Shown: positions 54,345 through 63,337 of the stretch, one piece after another
Numbering within the stretch: the stretch's first letter is position 1
How the letters are laid out: the number at the start of each line of letters is the position of its first letter
Source: Micrococcaceae bacterium Sec5.1
GTDB lineage: Bacteria > Actinomycetota > Actinomycetes > Actinomycetales > Micrococcaceae
Assembly (NCBI GenBank): GCA_039636795.1
Contig: CP143430.1
Location: forward strand, 2,418,001 to 2,482,000
Length of the DNA: 64,000 nt
Direction: 5' to 3'
The notes under the pieces: model-generated
Database searches by the model: none
What the model was told of the DNA's origin: nothing
What the model saw: only the letters and a program-made list of their open reading frames with translations
Translations under genes and position numbers: made by a program

Positions 54345-54447
54345 TCCGAACATCCTGGCCTGGAACGTGACATTTTGAGTGATATCCAGTGTTTAGGACG
54401 GGCCGAGCCTTTTCCGGGCCGCTGCTGCCCCGGTTGGGCCACCGGCC

Positions 54448-54790
54448 GTGGTTCCAGACTTCGGCTGTGGGCTTGTGGGGGCACATAGTGCGGACGTCGT
54501 AAGGCGCGACTGCGTTACAGATTGCGCCACCGTTGGGAGCGACATCTTTCCAAGCTCGTGCTCGGTGAGTGGGGGACCAGACCCGAAAGCGGACACCATC
54601 GCGATGCTCGGTGAGCACGGGGTGGAGGCTCGGTCGTTGTCCAGATCTGGCGGACCCTCCGGCGCAGTGTTGATCACGACTGGTGAGCTCAGGCCCCGGC
54701 TGCTGCATACCAACATGAGGCTCGGTCCGACGCTCGTTGGCTTGTATGCCGCCACGACGCTGTATTTCCACGCCACAGACGCAAGGCGGA
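54448..54790 (+). pseudogene. Possible PfkB sugar-kinase relic
   Basis: The frame contains VGSDIF, then MLGEHGVEARSLSRSGGPSG followed by AVLITTGE, which follows the PfkB pattern (VGDDxFG...LxxHGVDTxxxxRxxGPTGxAxI). No ATP-binding GAGD motif follows. Weak. Confidence 0.28.
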
Positions 54791-54844
54791 TTGCGGGGCT
54801 CCCTGGGCGACGCGGTAGCGAACCTTGAGGCCATCCAGGGGTTC

Positions 54845-55265
54845 GACGCTCGCGAGTGGCTCCGGCCCCGAGCCACGGCAGCTTGCGAGAACAGATCGGC
54901 CGCATAGGAGTCGACCGGCAACTGCATCGGGCCGGGGAAGCCCTCAAGCCCGGCGCCTTGAACACTGACGAAGGCGAATCCGTCGGCTTTGGACTCGGGT
55001 TCGTCCATGACGTCGTAGCCGGGGCTGACGCTGGTCCAATGGACGATCAATTCGCCGTTGAACTCAGCTGGGTCGGCGGGCCGACGCACCCACGATAGGA
55101 GTGCGGTACGGCGTGGACTCGGGCTCCATCTTTGAGACAAACTCCCCCTGCCCGGGGCGTCGATGACGACGGCACGATCGGCCTTGCCCGCGATAAAGTA
55201 CTCCTCCTGGACGTGCCCGACCGACGTGAGATCACGCCCGCTGGGCCCGAGCGCGTGGCCGCGAG
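54845..55265 (-). pseudogene. Alpha/beta-hydrolase domain (Abhydrolase_10-type) relic
   Basis: Minus strand: LTSVGHVQEEYFIAGKA, then VRRPADPAEFNGELIVHW followed by TSVSPGYDVMDEP, DGFAFVSVQGAGLEGFPGP and VDSYAADLFSQAAVARG. This is the N-terminal third of the large alpha/beta-hydrolase-domain esterases (EEYFLSGTA...VRRPxDPAxFNGTVVVEWLNVS...YDIFSQA). One frameshift lies within it and the Ser/His part is lost. 55265-55377 shows nothing else. Confidence 0.55.
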
Positions 55266-55377
55266 AGCTGCCGGAGACAGGTCCAGAGATGGTGGTCGGG
55301 ACGACGGGTCAACCCCAAAGCACCGATTTGGCTCGTTGGTCGTGATTGTTCCACTCTCGCTGACCCTGCCCGCGGGG

Positions 55378-55836
55378 TCAAAGAAGCAGGAGGATCACCT
55401 TTTCCGTGACGCAGGCTGGCTTGTCTTGCCCTTCGATCTCCACCGTGACTCGCGCCCGGAGACGGTGACCATGACTCGTCGGATCCAGGGCGACGATTTC
55501 GACGCCTCCGCGTAGACGGGAACCTACCGGGACGGGTGCGGGAAAGCGGATTCGCTCTGCACCGTAGTTGATCCGGGTTATCGATTCACTGATATCGACA
55601 ATCTGTTCAATGAACATGGAAACGAGTGACAGCGTCAGGTACCCGTGCGCGATTGTAGATCCGAAGGGACCGGATGCTGCGCGGGCTGGATCGACGTGGA
55701 TCCATTGATGATCGCCGGTCGCATCGGCGAAAACGTCGATGCGCTGCTGCGTAATGGTTATCCACGGTGAGAACCCGAGATGTTCACCGACGGCTTGGCT
55801 GATCTCATCGATGTTCGTGAAGTGGCGCCGTTCCAT
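55378..55836 (-). CDS. MaoC family enoyl-CoA hydratase
   Basis: 152 residues. HFTNIDEISQAVGEHLGFSPW, FADATGDHQWIHVDPARA (hydratase 2 motif with catalytic Asp and His) and IAHGYLTLSLVSM. R-specific hydration of 2-enoyl-CoA. The ATG at 55836 is 5 bp beyond the thiolase stop; a GTG overlapping that stop (GTGA) is an alternative start. Two-gene operon with thiolase. It resembles the N-terminal half of the MaoC-esterase fusion at 27.7 kb. Confidence 0.9.
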   Translation of the reverse strand: MERRHFTNIDEISQAVGEHLGFSPWITITQQRIDVFADATGDHQWIHVDPARAASGPFGSTIAHGYLTLSLVSMFIEQIVDISESITRINYGAERIRFPAPVPVGSRLRGGVEIVALDPTSHGHRLRARVTVEIEGQDKPACVTEKVILLLL

Positions 55837-55841
55837 GACCG

Positions 55842-57044
55842 TCACGACACAACCTCGAACAGTCCTGCTGCTCCCATGCCACCACCGACACACATTGTGA
55901 TGACAACTAGCCGCGCTCCACGGCGCCGTCCCTCCAACAGTGCGTGCCCGACCATCCGGGCACCTGACATGCCGTAGGGGTGACCAACGGCTATCGCACC
56001 TCCGTTTACATTGAGGAGCTCAGGATCAATGCCAAGTTCTTCGCGGCAGTACAGAGCCTGTGATGCGAAAGCCTCGTTCAGCTCCCAAAGGCCGATATCA
56101 TCGATTTCGAGGGAGTGGCGTTTCAAGAGCTTTCGTACTGCGGGAACGGGCCCTATACCCATCTCCTCGGGACTGCATCCGGCGACTGCCATCCCCTTAT
56201 ATAGCCCCAGTGGTGTGAGTCCACGACGCTTGGCTTCGGATGCCTCCATCAGCACGGCTGCAGAAGCGCCATCGGAAAGCTGACTGGAGTTTCCGGCGGT
56301 CACGCTTGAAACGGCCGATGCCGTTCCATTTGGAAGCACGGGCGTTAGGCTGGAAAGCGCTTCTACCGTTGTGCCGGGGCGGTTTCCCTCATCCTTTTCG
56401 AGCAGCACTGAAACGCGTTGTTGAGTGCCGGTGTCTTTGTCCGTCACCACTTTCGTTGTGGTGAAGGGGACGATTTCATCATCGAATCGACCGGATGCCT
56501 GAGCTGCTGCTATCCGTTCCTGTGACATCAGCGCGAAGGCATCCTGGGCCTCCCGACTGACGCCATAACGTTCTGCGACGATTTCGGCGGTGTGGAGCAT
56601 CGGCAGGTAGATGCCGGGTACGTTCTCGTTCAGCCACCCATCGCGAGCGCGGTAGAAGTTCTGCTTGTCGTTCTGCACGAGTGAAATCGACTCGACGCCG
56701 CCGCCGACGGTGATATGCATGCCATCTACAACGATCTGCTTCGCTGCTGTGGCGATTGCCATGAGCCCAGAGGCGCACTGGCGATCGATGCTCATCCCGG
56801 CCACCGTATCGGGGAGGCCGGCGCGGAGTGCTGCTTGCCTTCCGATATTCATCGAGGTTGTGCCCTCTTGCATGGCGGAGCCGAGGACGACATCTTCGAT
56901 CTCGGCACCGTCGATCTGTGCGCGTGCTACGGCTTCCCGGATCGCATGTCCAGCGAGCTCCTGTGCCGAGGTGTCGTTGAACGCGCCTCGGTAAGCCTTG
57001 CCGATCGGTGTACGCGCTGTGCTAACGATTACTGCTTGCCTCAT
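55842..57044 (-). CDS. Acetyl-CoA acyltransferase (thiolase)
   Basis: 400 residues. Nucleophile Cys90 in [26 protein letters not shown], the His of [20 protein letters not shown] and the second Cys in [15 protein letters not shown] are all present. It cleaves 3-ketoacyl-CoA, the final step of the beta-oxidation-like route. Start at the ATG giving [15 protein letters not shown], preceded by AGGAAGG. Divergent from the BVMO gene across tandem operators. Confidence 0.94.
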   Translation of the reverse strand: MRQAVIVSTARTPIGKAYRGAFNDTSAQELAGHAIREAVARAQIDGAEIEDVVLGSAMQEGTTSMNIGRQAALRAGLPDTVAGMSIDRQCASGLMAIATAAKQIVVDGMHITVGGGVESISLVQNDKQNFYRARDGWLNENVPGIYLPMLHTAEIVAERYGVSREAQDAFALMSQERIAAAQASGRFDDEIVPFTTTKVVTDKDTGTQQRVSVLLEKDEGNRPGTTVEALSSLTPVLPNGTASAVSSVTAGNSSQLSDGASAAVLMEASEAKRRGLTPLGLYKGMAVAGCSPEEMGIGPVPAVRKLLKRHSLEIDDIGLWELNEAFASQALYCREELGIDPELLNVNGGAIAVGHPYGMSGARMVGHALLEGRRRGARLVVITMCVGGGMGAAGLFEVVS

Positions 57045-57080
57045 GCTTCGCCTTCCTTCTTTCGTGTTTCTTTGTCTTCT

Positions 57081-57116
57081 TGGATACGATACCATTAGTC
57101 TATGAATATGATTCCA
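57081..57116. promoter_or_regulatory. Tandem LacI-type operators, thiolase/BVMO divergent promoter
   Basis: TGGATACGATACCA at 57081-57094 and TGAATATGATTCCA at 57103-57116, spaced 22 bp, in the 168-bp region between divergent starts at 57044 and 57213. The arrangement and spacing equal those at 6936-6971. Confidence 0.65.
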
Positions 57117-57212
57117 CAGAGTGGCGGTGCGGACGTTGAGGTTCGTGTCCGATGCCGTGGTGTTGGTGTCGGATTTGCCCTACGGAAAGTCAACAGGGAG
57201 CGGAGGTTCTGA

Positions 57213-59087
57213 ATGAATTCGGAAAATGAGGGCGTTGTGCCGGAGGAAGAGCGGGATTCGCTTCGCGAGAAATATCGGGAAGAGCGGGACAAGCGGCTTC
57301 GTTCAGAGGGAACCGCACAGTATGTGAAGCTCGACACTGCTTCGGAGTATCTGCGTGATCCGTTCACCCCGCATGTGGAGCGTGAAGCGGTGCGGCGTGA
57401 CGTCGACGTCCTGATTTTGGGTGGCGGGTTTGGTGGTTTGACCACGGCTGGGTTGCTGCGCAAGGCGGGGGACATGGAGCTGGCGATCATTGAGGACGCT
57501 GGCGACTTTGGTGGTGTGTGGTATTGGAACCGTTATCCGGGTGCGCGCTGCGACATCGAGTCCTCCATCTACCTTCCGCTTCTCGAGGAGGTGGGTTATA
57601 TGCCCACGGAGCGGTACGCTCGTACCGACGAGATCTTCGGCTATGCCCGCAAGATGGGGCATCATTTCAATCTTTACAAAGATGCGCTGTTCCAGACCCG
57701 GATGACGGAGGCGCGGTGGGATGAGGAAAGTGAGCTGTGGCTGGTTGTCACTGATCGTGGCGATGAGATCAGTGCACGGTTTGTGGTGCTCGCATCCGGG
57801 GTGATGTTTAGTCGCCCTAAGCTTCCTGGCATTCCCGGGATCGAAACGTTCAAGGGACATTCGTTCCATACCAGTCGTTGGGATTACGAGTACACGGGCG
57901 GCAGCAACCTTGGGGGTATGACCGGGCTGGCTGATAAGCGGGTTGCGGTGATTGGCACCGGGGCAACTGCGATTCAAGTGGTGCCTCGGGTTGCGGCGGA
58001 AGCTAAGGAAATGGTGTTGATCCAGCGCACCCCGTCGATTGTTGATGCGCGGGGTAATCGGGCGACAGATCCCGAGTGGTGGTCGAGCTTGCCGCAGGGG
58101 TGGCAGGAGGATCGTCAGGCGAACTTCGACCTCGTGCTGGAGGGCAAGAGCCCGGACCGTAATCTGATCGATGATCAGTGGAAAGAGGTCTGGGGTCGTC
58201 CGGACGCAAGGGGGATGGCGCCAGAGGCTGTTGCCGACGCGATGGACGCGATCGACTTCGAGCAGATGGAGCGTATTCGCCATCGCATCGCGGAGATCGT
58301 GGAGGATTCCAAGACCGCCGCTGGTCTCATGCCGTACTACGGACGGTTCTGTAAGCGGCCGTGCTTCAGCGATGAGTATCTGCAGGCGTTCAACCAACCC
58401 AATGTCACCCTGGTTGATACCGATGGCCGCGGGCCGGATCGTATCTCAGAGAATGCCATCCATTTTGATGGAGTGGCGTATGAGGTGGATTGCATCGTCT
58501 ATGCGACAGGGTTTGAGTCGTTCGCGACCTCGCCGTCGCAGTCGGGTCGCTACAACGTGATCGGGCGCGATGGTGTCACGCTGGATGAGAAGTTGGGTCG
58601 TAACGAGTACTACTCGCTCCACGGTCTCTACACCAATGGCTTCCCGAATATGTTCATGGTCGGAAACAGTCGCCAGTCCGCGCCGACGTTCAACATTCCC
58701 TTCCGAATGACGATTCAGGCCAGCCATGTGGTGGAGCTGATTACGACGTTGGTGGATTCGGGTGTCACGTCGATGGAAGTCAAACGCGAGGCGGAGTTGG
58801 CGTGGGATGCCCACATGGCCGAGTTGCGTCGGGGTGGTGCGGCCCTCGCGAAATCCGTGCTGGATTGCACGCCGGGTTATTACAACAACGAGGGCAACGT
58901 GACCGGCAACATTATTCCTGCGGTCGCGGCAGGATACCCCGGCGGCACGCTTGGGTTCTGCGAACAGGTTGACTCGTGGCGACACCGGGAGGGTTTCCGC
59001 GAGGACATGATCTTGAAAAGCCGGTCGCATGCTTCCGGAGCGCGTGATCTCGTCGACTCTTCGCTTCAACTTCAGAAAGGCATCTAA
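57213..59087 (+). CDS. Baeyer-Villiger monooxygenase, CDMO/CPDMO/steroid-MO-like
   Basis: 624 residues with an about 60-residue N-terminal extension (LREKYREERDKRL) typical of the large-ring and steroid BVMO group. FAD motif GGGFGGL near residue 70; DFGGVWYWNRYPGARCD; fingerprint F213-KGHSFHTSRW(D); NADPH motif GTGATAIQ; CKRPCFSDEYL; CTPGYYNNEG near the C-terminus. It converts a cyclic or bulky ketone to ester or lactone with NADPH and O2. The stop overlaps the next start (TAATG), so both proteins are made together. Confidence 0.92.
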   Translation: MNSENEGVVPEEERDSLREKYREERDKRLRSEGTAQYVKLDTASEYLRDPFTPHVEREAVRRDVDVLILGGGFGGLTTAGLLRKAGDMELAIIEDAGDFGGVWYWNRYPGARCDIESSIYLPLLEEVGYMPTERYARTDEIFGYARKMGHHFNLYKDALFQTRMTEARWDEESELWLVVTDRGDEISARFVVLASGVMFSRPKLPGIPGIETFKGHSFHTSRWDYEYTGGSNLGGMTGLADKRVAVIGTGATAIQVVPRVAAEAKEMVLIQRTPSIVDARGNRATDPEWWSSLPQGWQEDRQANFDLVLEGKSPDRNLIDDQWKEVWGRPDARGMAPEAVADAMDAIDFEQMERIRHRIAEIVEDSKTAAGLMPYYGRFCKRPCFSDEYLQAFNQPNVTLVDTDGRGPDRISENAIHFDGVAYEVDCIVYATGFESFATSPSQSGRYNVIGRDGVTLDEKLGRNEYYSLHGLYTNGFPNMFMVGNSRQSAPTFNIPFRMTIQASHVVELITTLVDSGVTSMEVKREAELAWDAHMAELRRGGAALAKSVLDCTPGYYNNEGNVTGNIIPAVAAGYPGGTLGFCEQVDSWRHREGFREDMILKSRSHASGARDLVDSSLQLQKGI

Positions 59088-60268
59088 TGAGGTATTACCC
59101 AGAAAGCGCCGATCCCGCCACCAGGCCCGGTCTCGAACATTGTGTCGAACGGGCTCTACCGAGCATCGACAATTCAGTCATGCTCGGTATCTTCCAACCG
59201 AACCAGTCGTTCCACGAATGGCCCACGCTCGCACCGAACCCCACTGAGTGGACCTACGAGTACAACCTGGCAACGGTCCTCGCCGCAGAGGAAGTCGGTA
59301 TGAGCTTCGCGTTTCCTGCCGCCCGTTGGGCTGGATTGCCCGGCGACGACATCGTCTGGCGCGGCGCCAGCCTCGACACGATCACGTTAACCGCGGCATT
59401 GTTGGCGGCCACCACGAAAATTACACTCCTGACCACAATCCACACAAACCTACTCAATCCTGTTGTGGCTGCCAAGTATGGTGTCGGCCTGGACCACATC
59501 GGCGGCGGCCGTTGGGGTCTCAACGTGGTTAGCGGGTGGGGAGCACACGAATTCGCCGCTATGGGAGTTGAGCTGCTTGACCACAAGGAACGCTACGCAT
59601 ACACCCGGGAATGGTTGGACGTTGTTGAGATGCTGTGGCGCGATGGAGAGGCTACGCTTGACGGGAAGTACTTCAAGATCAACAAGGCTGCAGGTCGGCC
59701 GCGACCCTTGCAGGTTTCACCGTTGATTGTTAATGCCGGACAGTCCTACACCGGCATGCGCTTCTCGGCTGAGAACGTGGACTATATCTTCTGTTACGGA
59801 GACCTCGCAGAGAAGTTCCGCAAAGTTCGGGCCGAGGTCGGCAGCGAGTGTGGATTCATTGGCGCCAAGTCAGTGATTCTGGGCGCGACGACTGCCGCGG
59901 CCCAGGACCGTGCACGGCAAATCGTCGACCAAGCAGACCGGGGAGCATTGCGCAACATGCTAGTTGCCAGCGGTGCCGAATCGGTAGAGAGCGCAGAAGG
60001 ACGCATGGTCTCTCGTGATGAGGTCGAGGAATATCTGCTCGGTGACGCGATTATCGCTAGCGCCGAAGATGCGGGCACACAGTTGGCAGATTGGGCTGCG
60101 ACGAACGGGGTCGATGGGATTTGTCTGAACTTGTTCGACTACCTCGGTGATCTCCAGCTGATCGGTTCTGATACTATTCCGGCCTTCGAAGCACAACTTG
60201 CCAAGTACGGCAAAAATTTCCGCCGGCCCTCCGCGCTTGAGGCAGCCTCTGAATCGACGCCAGCCTGA
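59087..60268 (+). CDS. RutA-like LLM flavin monooxygenase, paralogue
   Basis: 393 residues. MLGIFQPNQSFHEWPTLAPN, AARWAGLPGDD, LDHIGGGRWGLNVVSGWGAHEF and VNAGQSYTGMRFSAENVDYIF place it in the RutA-type FMN group, but it is clearly distinct from the duplicated LLM gene. Coupled to the BVMO by TAATG. Such enzymes can open ring amides or lactone-like products, so acting after the BVMO is plausible but unproven. No flavin reductase lies next to it. Confidence 0.87.
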   Translation: MRYYPESADPATRPGLEHCVERALPSIDNSVMLGIFQPNQSFHEWPTLAPNPTEWTYEYNLATVLAAEEVGMSFAFPAARWAGLPGDDIVWRGASLDTITLTAALLAATTKITLLTTIHTNLLNPVVAAKYGVGLDHIGGGRWGLNVVSGWGAHEFAAMGVELLDHKERYAYTREWLDVVEMLWRDGEATLDGKYFKINKAAGRPRPLQVSPLIVNAGQSYTGMRFSAENVDYIFCYGDLAEKFRKVRAEVGSECGFIGAKSVILGATTAAAQDRARQIVDQADRGALRNMLVASGAESVESAEGRMVSRDEVEEYLLGDAIIASAEDAGTQLADWAATNGVDGICLNLFDYLGDLQLIGSDTIPAFEAQLAKYGKNFRRPSALEAASESTPA

Positions 60269-60489
60269 TCCGCCCGTTATAGGCGGCAAGCGACCGTGGC
60301 GTCGACAACCGACGACTGGTCTTGGCTAGCGCAATTCGGTCATGGAGCACGGAATCGCGCCATGGCCACCACGTCGCTCGTGTGTTGGCCTCCTATGGCT
60401 ATCCCATTCAGGTGGGAATCGCAGCCGCGTTACTTACCGTAGGAGACCATCACGCGGGGGTGCCGGAGAACAGACCGCGGGATGGCTTC

Positions 60490-60640
60490 GAGCTTTGTGG
60501 CAGAGCGAAGGCCGGCCCGGGAACTGATCGAAGGGTTCGGTCACCCACACCACGTTCCCGGCAACCAGGTCAAATACTCCGGTGCTCTGATCCAAGCGGG
60601 TTCCTAATCAAGCCGGGAACGGCATGCTCGGTTACGCGAG
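60490..60640 (+). pseudogene. Class III CoA-transferase C-terminal relic
   Basis: One plus frame reads VAERRPARELIEGFGHPHHV followed by PGNQVKYSG, matching the CaiB end (ARxMxxxxxHPxxGxVxxxGxPxKxSG), with a stop soon after. The rest of 60269-60698 is unassigned. Confidence 0.35.
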
Positions 60641-60698
60641 GCACTGACTCCCCAATGCTGGTCGACGCACCCAATCGTTAGAAGGAGGCCTTATCATC

Positions 60699-61283
60699 AT
60701 GCTTGACGTTAGCCGTGTGAATTTCAGCCCGGAAGTTGAAAAAGGGTCGGAGTTGCTGCATCTGCAGCGAATGGTCGACCTACAGGCGATTCGGCAGCTG
60801 GCTGAGGCGTACCCGATTCTCGTCGATAGCCACGACCTGAACGCCTTAATAGGTCTATTTGCGGATGACGCCGTTTTCCTGCGAGCTGGAGCTGCGTACT
60901 CAGGTCGTAGAGAGTTGCGCGAGTTTTTCGGACAGATAATGAGCACGTACTCTCTGACCGCACACAGTGTTCATCAGCATCTTTTGGACCTGAGGCCCGG
61001 TGCGAGGACCGCGCTCGGAATCCAGATGGGCCATGGTGAAGTTGCCATCGACGGGCAGCGCATGGTCGCCGCGTACCGCTACGACGACGAGTATTGCCGG
61101 GTCGACGACCGATGGTTGTTCCAACGCAGACACATGCGATACGAGTACTACACCTCTCATGAGGAGTTGGCCCTGAGTCTTGAGGGCCGTCAGCGAGTGC
61201 GTGTTCCCGGAGCGGCACCGCGTGATGCGGAAATTCCGGAGGAACTGCCGTCGTACCAAAGCCGCACCCTACGACGAGTCTGA
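60699..61283 (+). CDS. SnoaL-like (NTF2-fold) protein
   Basis: 194 residues. QAIRQLAEAYPILVDSHDLNALIGLFADDAVFL is the usual cone helix pair; GRRELREFFGQIM and RWLFQRRHMRYEYY follow. GAAGGAGG precedes the ATG. Function in this family ranges from ring-opening or dehydration to ligand binding. It pairs in context with the SnoaL-like protein at 43.7 kb but is not a close copy. Confidence 0.82.
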   Translation: MLDVSRVNFSPEVEKGSELLHLQRMVDLQAIRQLAEAYPILVDSHDLNALIGLFADDAVFLRAGAAYSGRRELREFFGQIMSTYSLTAHSVHQHLLDLRPGARTALGIQMGHGEVAIDGQRMVAAYRYDDEYCRVDDRWLFQRRHMRYEYYTSHEELALSLEGRQRVRVPGAAPRDAEIPEELPSYQSRTLRRV

Positions 61284-61600
61284 TGATCCTTCCAAACTGA
61301 GGTAACGACGCTGAAGCCCATTGAGCGAGTCAGCGCGATGCTTCTCAATACCGGCCGGCGCCCGGTCTTGACCCGTGGCAGCTGTGTTGTGCAGAGGCGG
61401 ACCCGGTTCGCCTGGCGTAACGTCCCCACCGAACCCATCGTCCTGGTTTGGTCCAGTGTGGGAGTGGACGGCGGACTGAGTTACCTGCGCCAGCGCTGGT
61501 CGATGAGGCTCTCCTGGACGCGCCATAAACCATTGCGCGCACACCGCTTTCGGTCGTCGAAGCACGCGCATACTCATGCGCGATGGGGGAGACCTCTCTC
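61284..61600. other. Unassigned stretch
   Basis: About 320 bp with no recognisable coding region on either strand; part may belong to the eroded 3' end of the HyuA relic that follows. Confidence 0.3.
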
Positions 61601-62083
61601 GATGTAGAATGGGCCTTGCACTTGGCTAGGACCTTGGTCTCGCACTCGCCAGGTCCTCGCCCAGGTAGAACAACACCGAGCCGTCCGCCGTGATTCGAAC
61701 GTGAATGGTCCGGGGCAGGTAGCGCTCCCCGAGCGGTCGCCGCGAATCCCCCCGAACTCGCACGCCAGTTTGGATCCAGCCGCGCCGTCATTAGGCGGAA
61801 GACCTTGCCGTGGTCAAGGGTGTCGTGATGACCCACTGTTGCCAGGATGCCAGTTTTGGGGAGCCTGCGGGTGACCGTGCCATTTAGGCCCTGTGTACTC
61901 GCATGGTTGAAGATCGTGCCACTCTCCAACCCGGGCTCTTTTGCGCCACCCACCACCGCGTCGTAAATTGCCGGGTAATCAGTCGACACTTTTTGCGGTC
62001 CGGATCTCCGACCCTGAAATAGCCACCACATCCGTAAGCGTCCCACGGACGTCGACCGAGAACATCACCGGAGCGCCTCCAGT
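61600..62083 (-). pseudogene. Hydantoinase A (HyuA) N-terminal relic
   Basis: The minus strand starts MFSVDVRGTLTDVVAISG at 62083, then shifts frame to STDYPAIYDAVVGGAKEPG, TIFNHASTQGLNGTVTRRLP, ILATVGHHDTLDHGKVFRL and, after another shift, VLPG and LAKCK. This is the hydantoinase/oxoprolinase N-terminal region (GGTFTDVVA...HGTTVATNA...LVTTxGFRDxLEIGR). Two or more frameshifts and no C-terminal part. 62084-62367 shows nothing else. Confidence 0.6.
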
Positions 62084-62367
62084 TCGTCGGGGAGGAACTC
62101 AATTGGACCGATAGCTTCCTCTTCTGTCGATCAACCTCGTTGAGGCATTCCTGGCACCGCGTCGTTAGAAATCACCCACCTTCGGAGGTCGCTGGATAAC
62201 GCCGGATGCCTGCACTTTGACAGTGCGAACACTCAGAGTCGATGGGTTAGCGCATCTGCTCCCCGGTCAAACTCCACGGCTCGGATAATGCGCCATTGCA
62301 CGGGCGCTCTCTGTCCATGCTTCCGGTGAAGCTTATGGCGGATATCGTCGCACAAACTCGGGAATTT

Positions 62368-62381
62368 TGGTATCGATTCCA
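62368..62381. promoter_or_regulatory. LacI-type operator copy, nearest to perfect palindrome
   Basis: TGGTATCGATTCCA has TGG/CCA ends, central CG and only one mismatched arm position. It is about 32 bp upstream of the racemase-like ORF. Confidence 0.5.
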
Positions 62382-62412
62382 GTAGCGGGCTAGACAAGCT
62401 TGGTTTCGTATC

Positions 62413-63129
62413 TTGGAACGAGTCAAGCAGGCCGAGCAGGATGGCTTTGACGCCGCGTTTCCGGGCGTCTGCTACGGTGAGTTCTACCTGCAAGAGGCGC
62501 GTCAGGCGGTCAAAATACCGGTCATAGGGCCAGCGGAATCAGCGATGATAATGGCACAACTTATCGGCGCCAGATTCGGCGTGGTGACACTAGCTACTGA
62601 AGACTACTTTACTCAGGGACCGGTTTATGGTCACAACGCGGTGGAGCAAAACCTGCGCCTTCTCGGCTGGGAAAATCGCGCAATTAGCAGACCAGTGCGT
62701 CCGCTTACAGCTCCCTTGGGACCACTCCTGGTTGAGGCGTACAATGGCCGACCAGAGCGGTTGATTGAGGTGTTCGAGGCCAAAGCTCTGCAGTGCGTAC
62801 GCGATGGTGCAGATGTCGTGATTTGCGGTTGCATGCCCTACGGAACAGCTTTGTCCAAAGTTGGTTACAACGAGGTGACTGGTACCGGGGTGCCAGTAAT
62901 AACGCCGTTGCCTGCAATGATTAAGATGGCAGAATCGTTGGTCGACCTACAGCGCAGCGTGGGAATGGCGAAGTCGGAAGCAGTTGTCAGTCCTTATCGG
63001 AGCACCCCGGATAAGGTACTTGAGGATCTAGCCGTGCGGGGAATCGGGATACCGCAGGTTCGGCAGTCAGGCCAGTCATTCGCTAACGCGTACACTCCAG
63101 ATGGTTCCCGGGACGCCATGACTGTCTAG
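62413..63129 (+). CDS. Asp/Glu/hydantoin racemase-like, N-terminus probably lost
   Basis: 238 residues from a TTG; an in-frame stop lies 45 bp upstream. QDGFDAAFPGVCYGEFYLQEARQAVKIPVIGPAESAM corresponds to the first catalytic Cys region and ADVVICGCMPYG to the second Cys region. Family members normally have about 60 residues (RIxVINPNT...) before the point where this frame begins. The C-terminal tail is longer than usual. It may be a 5'-truncated gene joined to an operator by rearrangement, or use a new start. Next to a HyuA relic, which fits an old hydantoin-type gene pair. Confidence 0.65.
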   Translation: MERVKQAEQDGFDAAFPGVCYGEFYLQEARQAVKIPVIGPAESAMIMAQLIGARFGVVTLATEDYFTQGPVYGHNAVEQNLRLLGWENRAISRPVRPLTAPLGPLLVEAYNGRPERLIEVFEAKALQCVRDGADVVICGCMPYGTALSKVGYNEVTGTGVPVITPLPAMIKMAESLVDLQRSVGMAKSEAVVSPYRSTPDKVLEDLAVRGIGIPQVRQSGQSFANAYTPDGSRDAMTV

Positions 63130-63182
63130 CGACTGAATGGCGTTCGGGCGAAGGCGATGGTGCACTGTCGATTCACTGAAGT

Positions 63183-63315
63183 AAGAGTTCAACGGTGAGT
63201 TCGGCCATTGCTTCGATCTTTTGATACACCGTAGTTTGGCCAAGCGAAGCCCATCCTGAAATCGGGATCGTCGTAGCAACTATCCAAAGATCCCCGGGAA
63301 CATGGATTGCATTTG
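63183..63315 (-). pseudogene. LacI regulator fragment
   Basis: The minus strand reads IHVPGDLWIVATTIPISGWA followed by SLGQTTVYQKIEAMAEL, aligning with IRVPEELWVIGYNDIPISDW and YDLTTVYQPITDMARI of the LacI protein at 31741. About 40 residues of the effector domain remain. It is a diverged paralogue, not a recent copy. Confidence 0.6.
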
Positions 63316-63337
63316 GTCAGGCGGAGTCGTCCCTTGG

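Noticed and set aside
57303..58397. Minus-strand frame of 364 codons
   Set aside because: Antisense of the BVMO gene with FAD and BVMO fingerprints; no independent support.
60396..60425. TGGCTATCCCATTCA followed by GTGGGAATCGCAG as a possible operator pair
   Set aside because: It needs an inserted base in one copy and loses the central CG; judged chance similarity.
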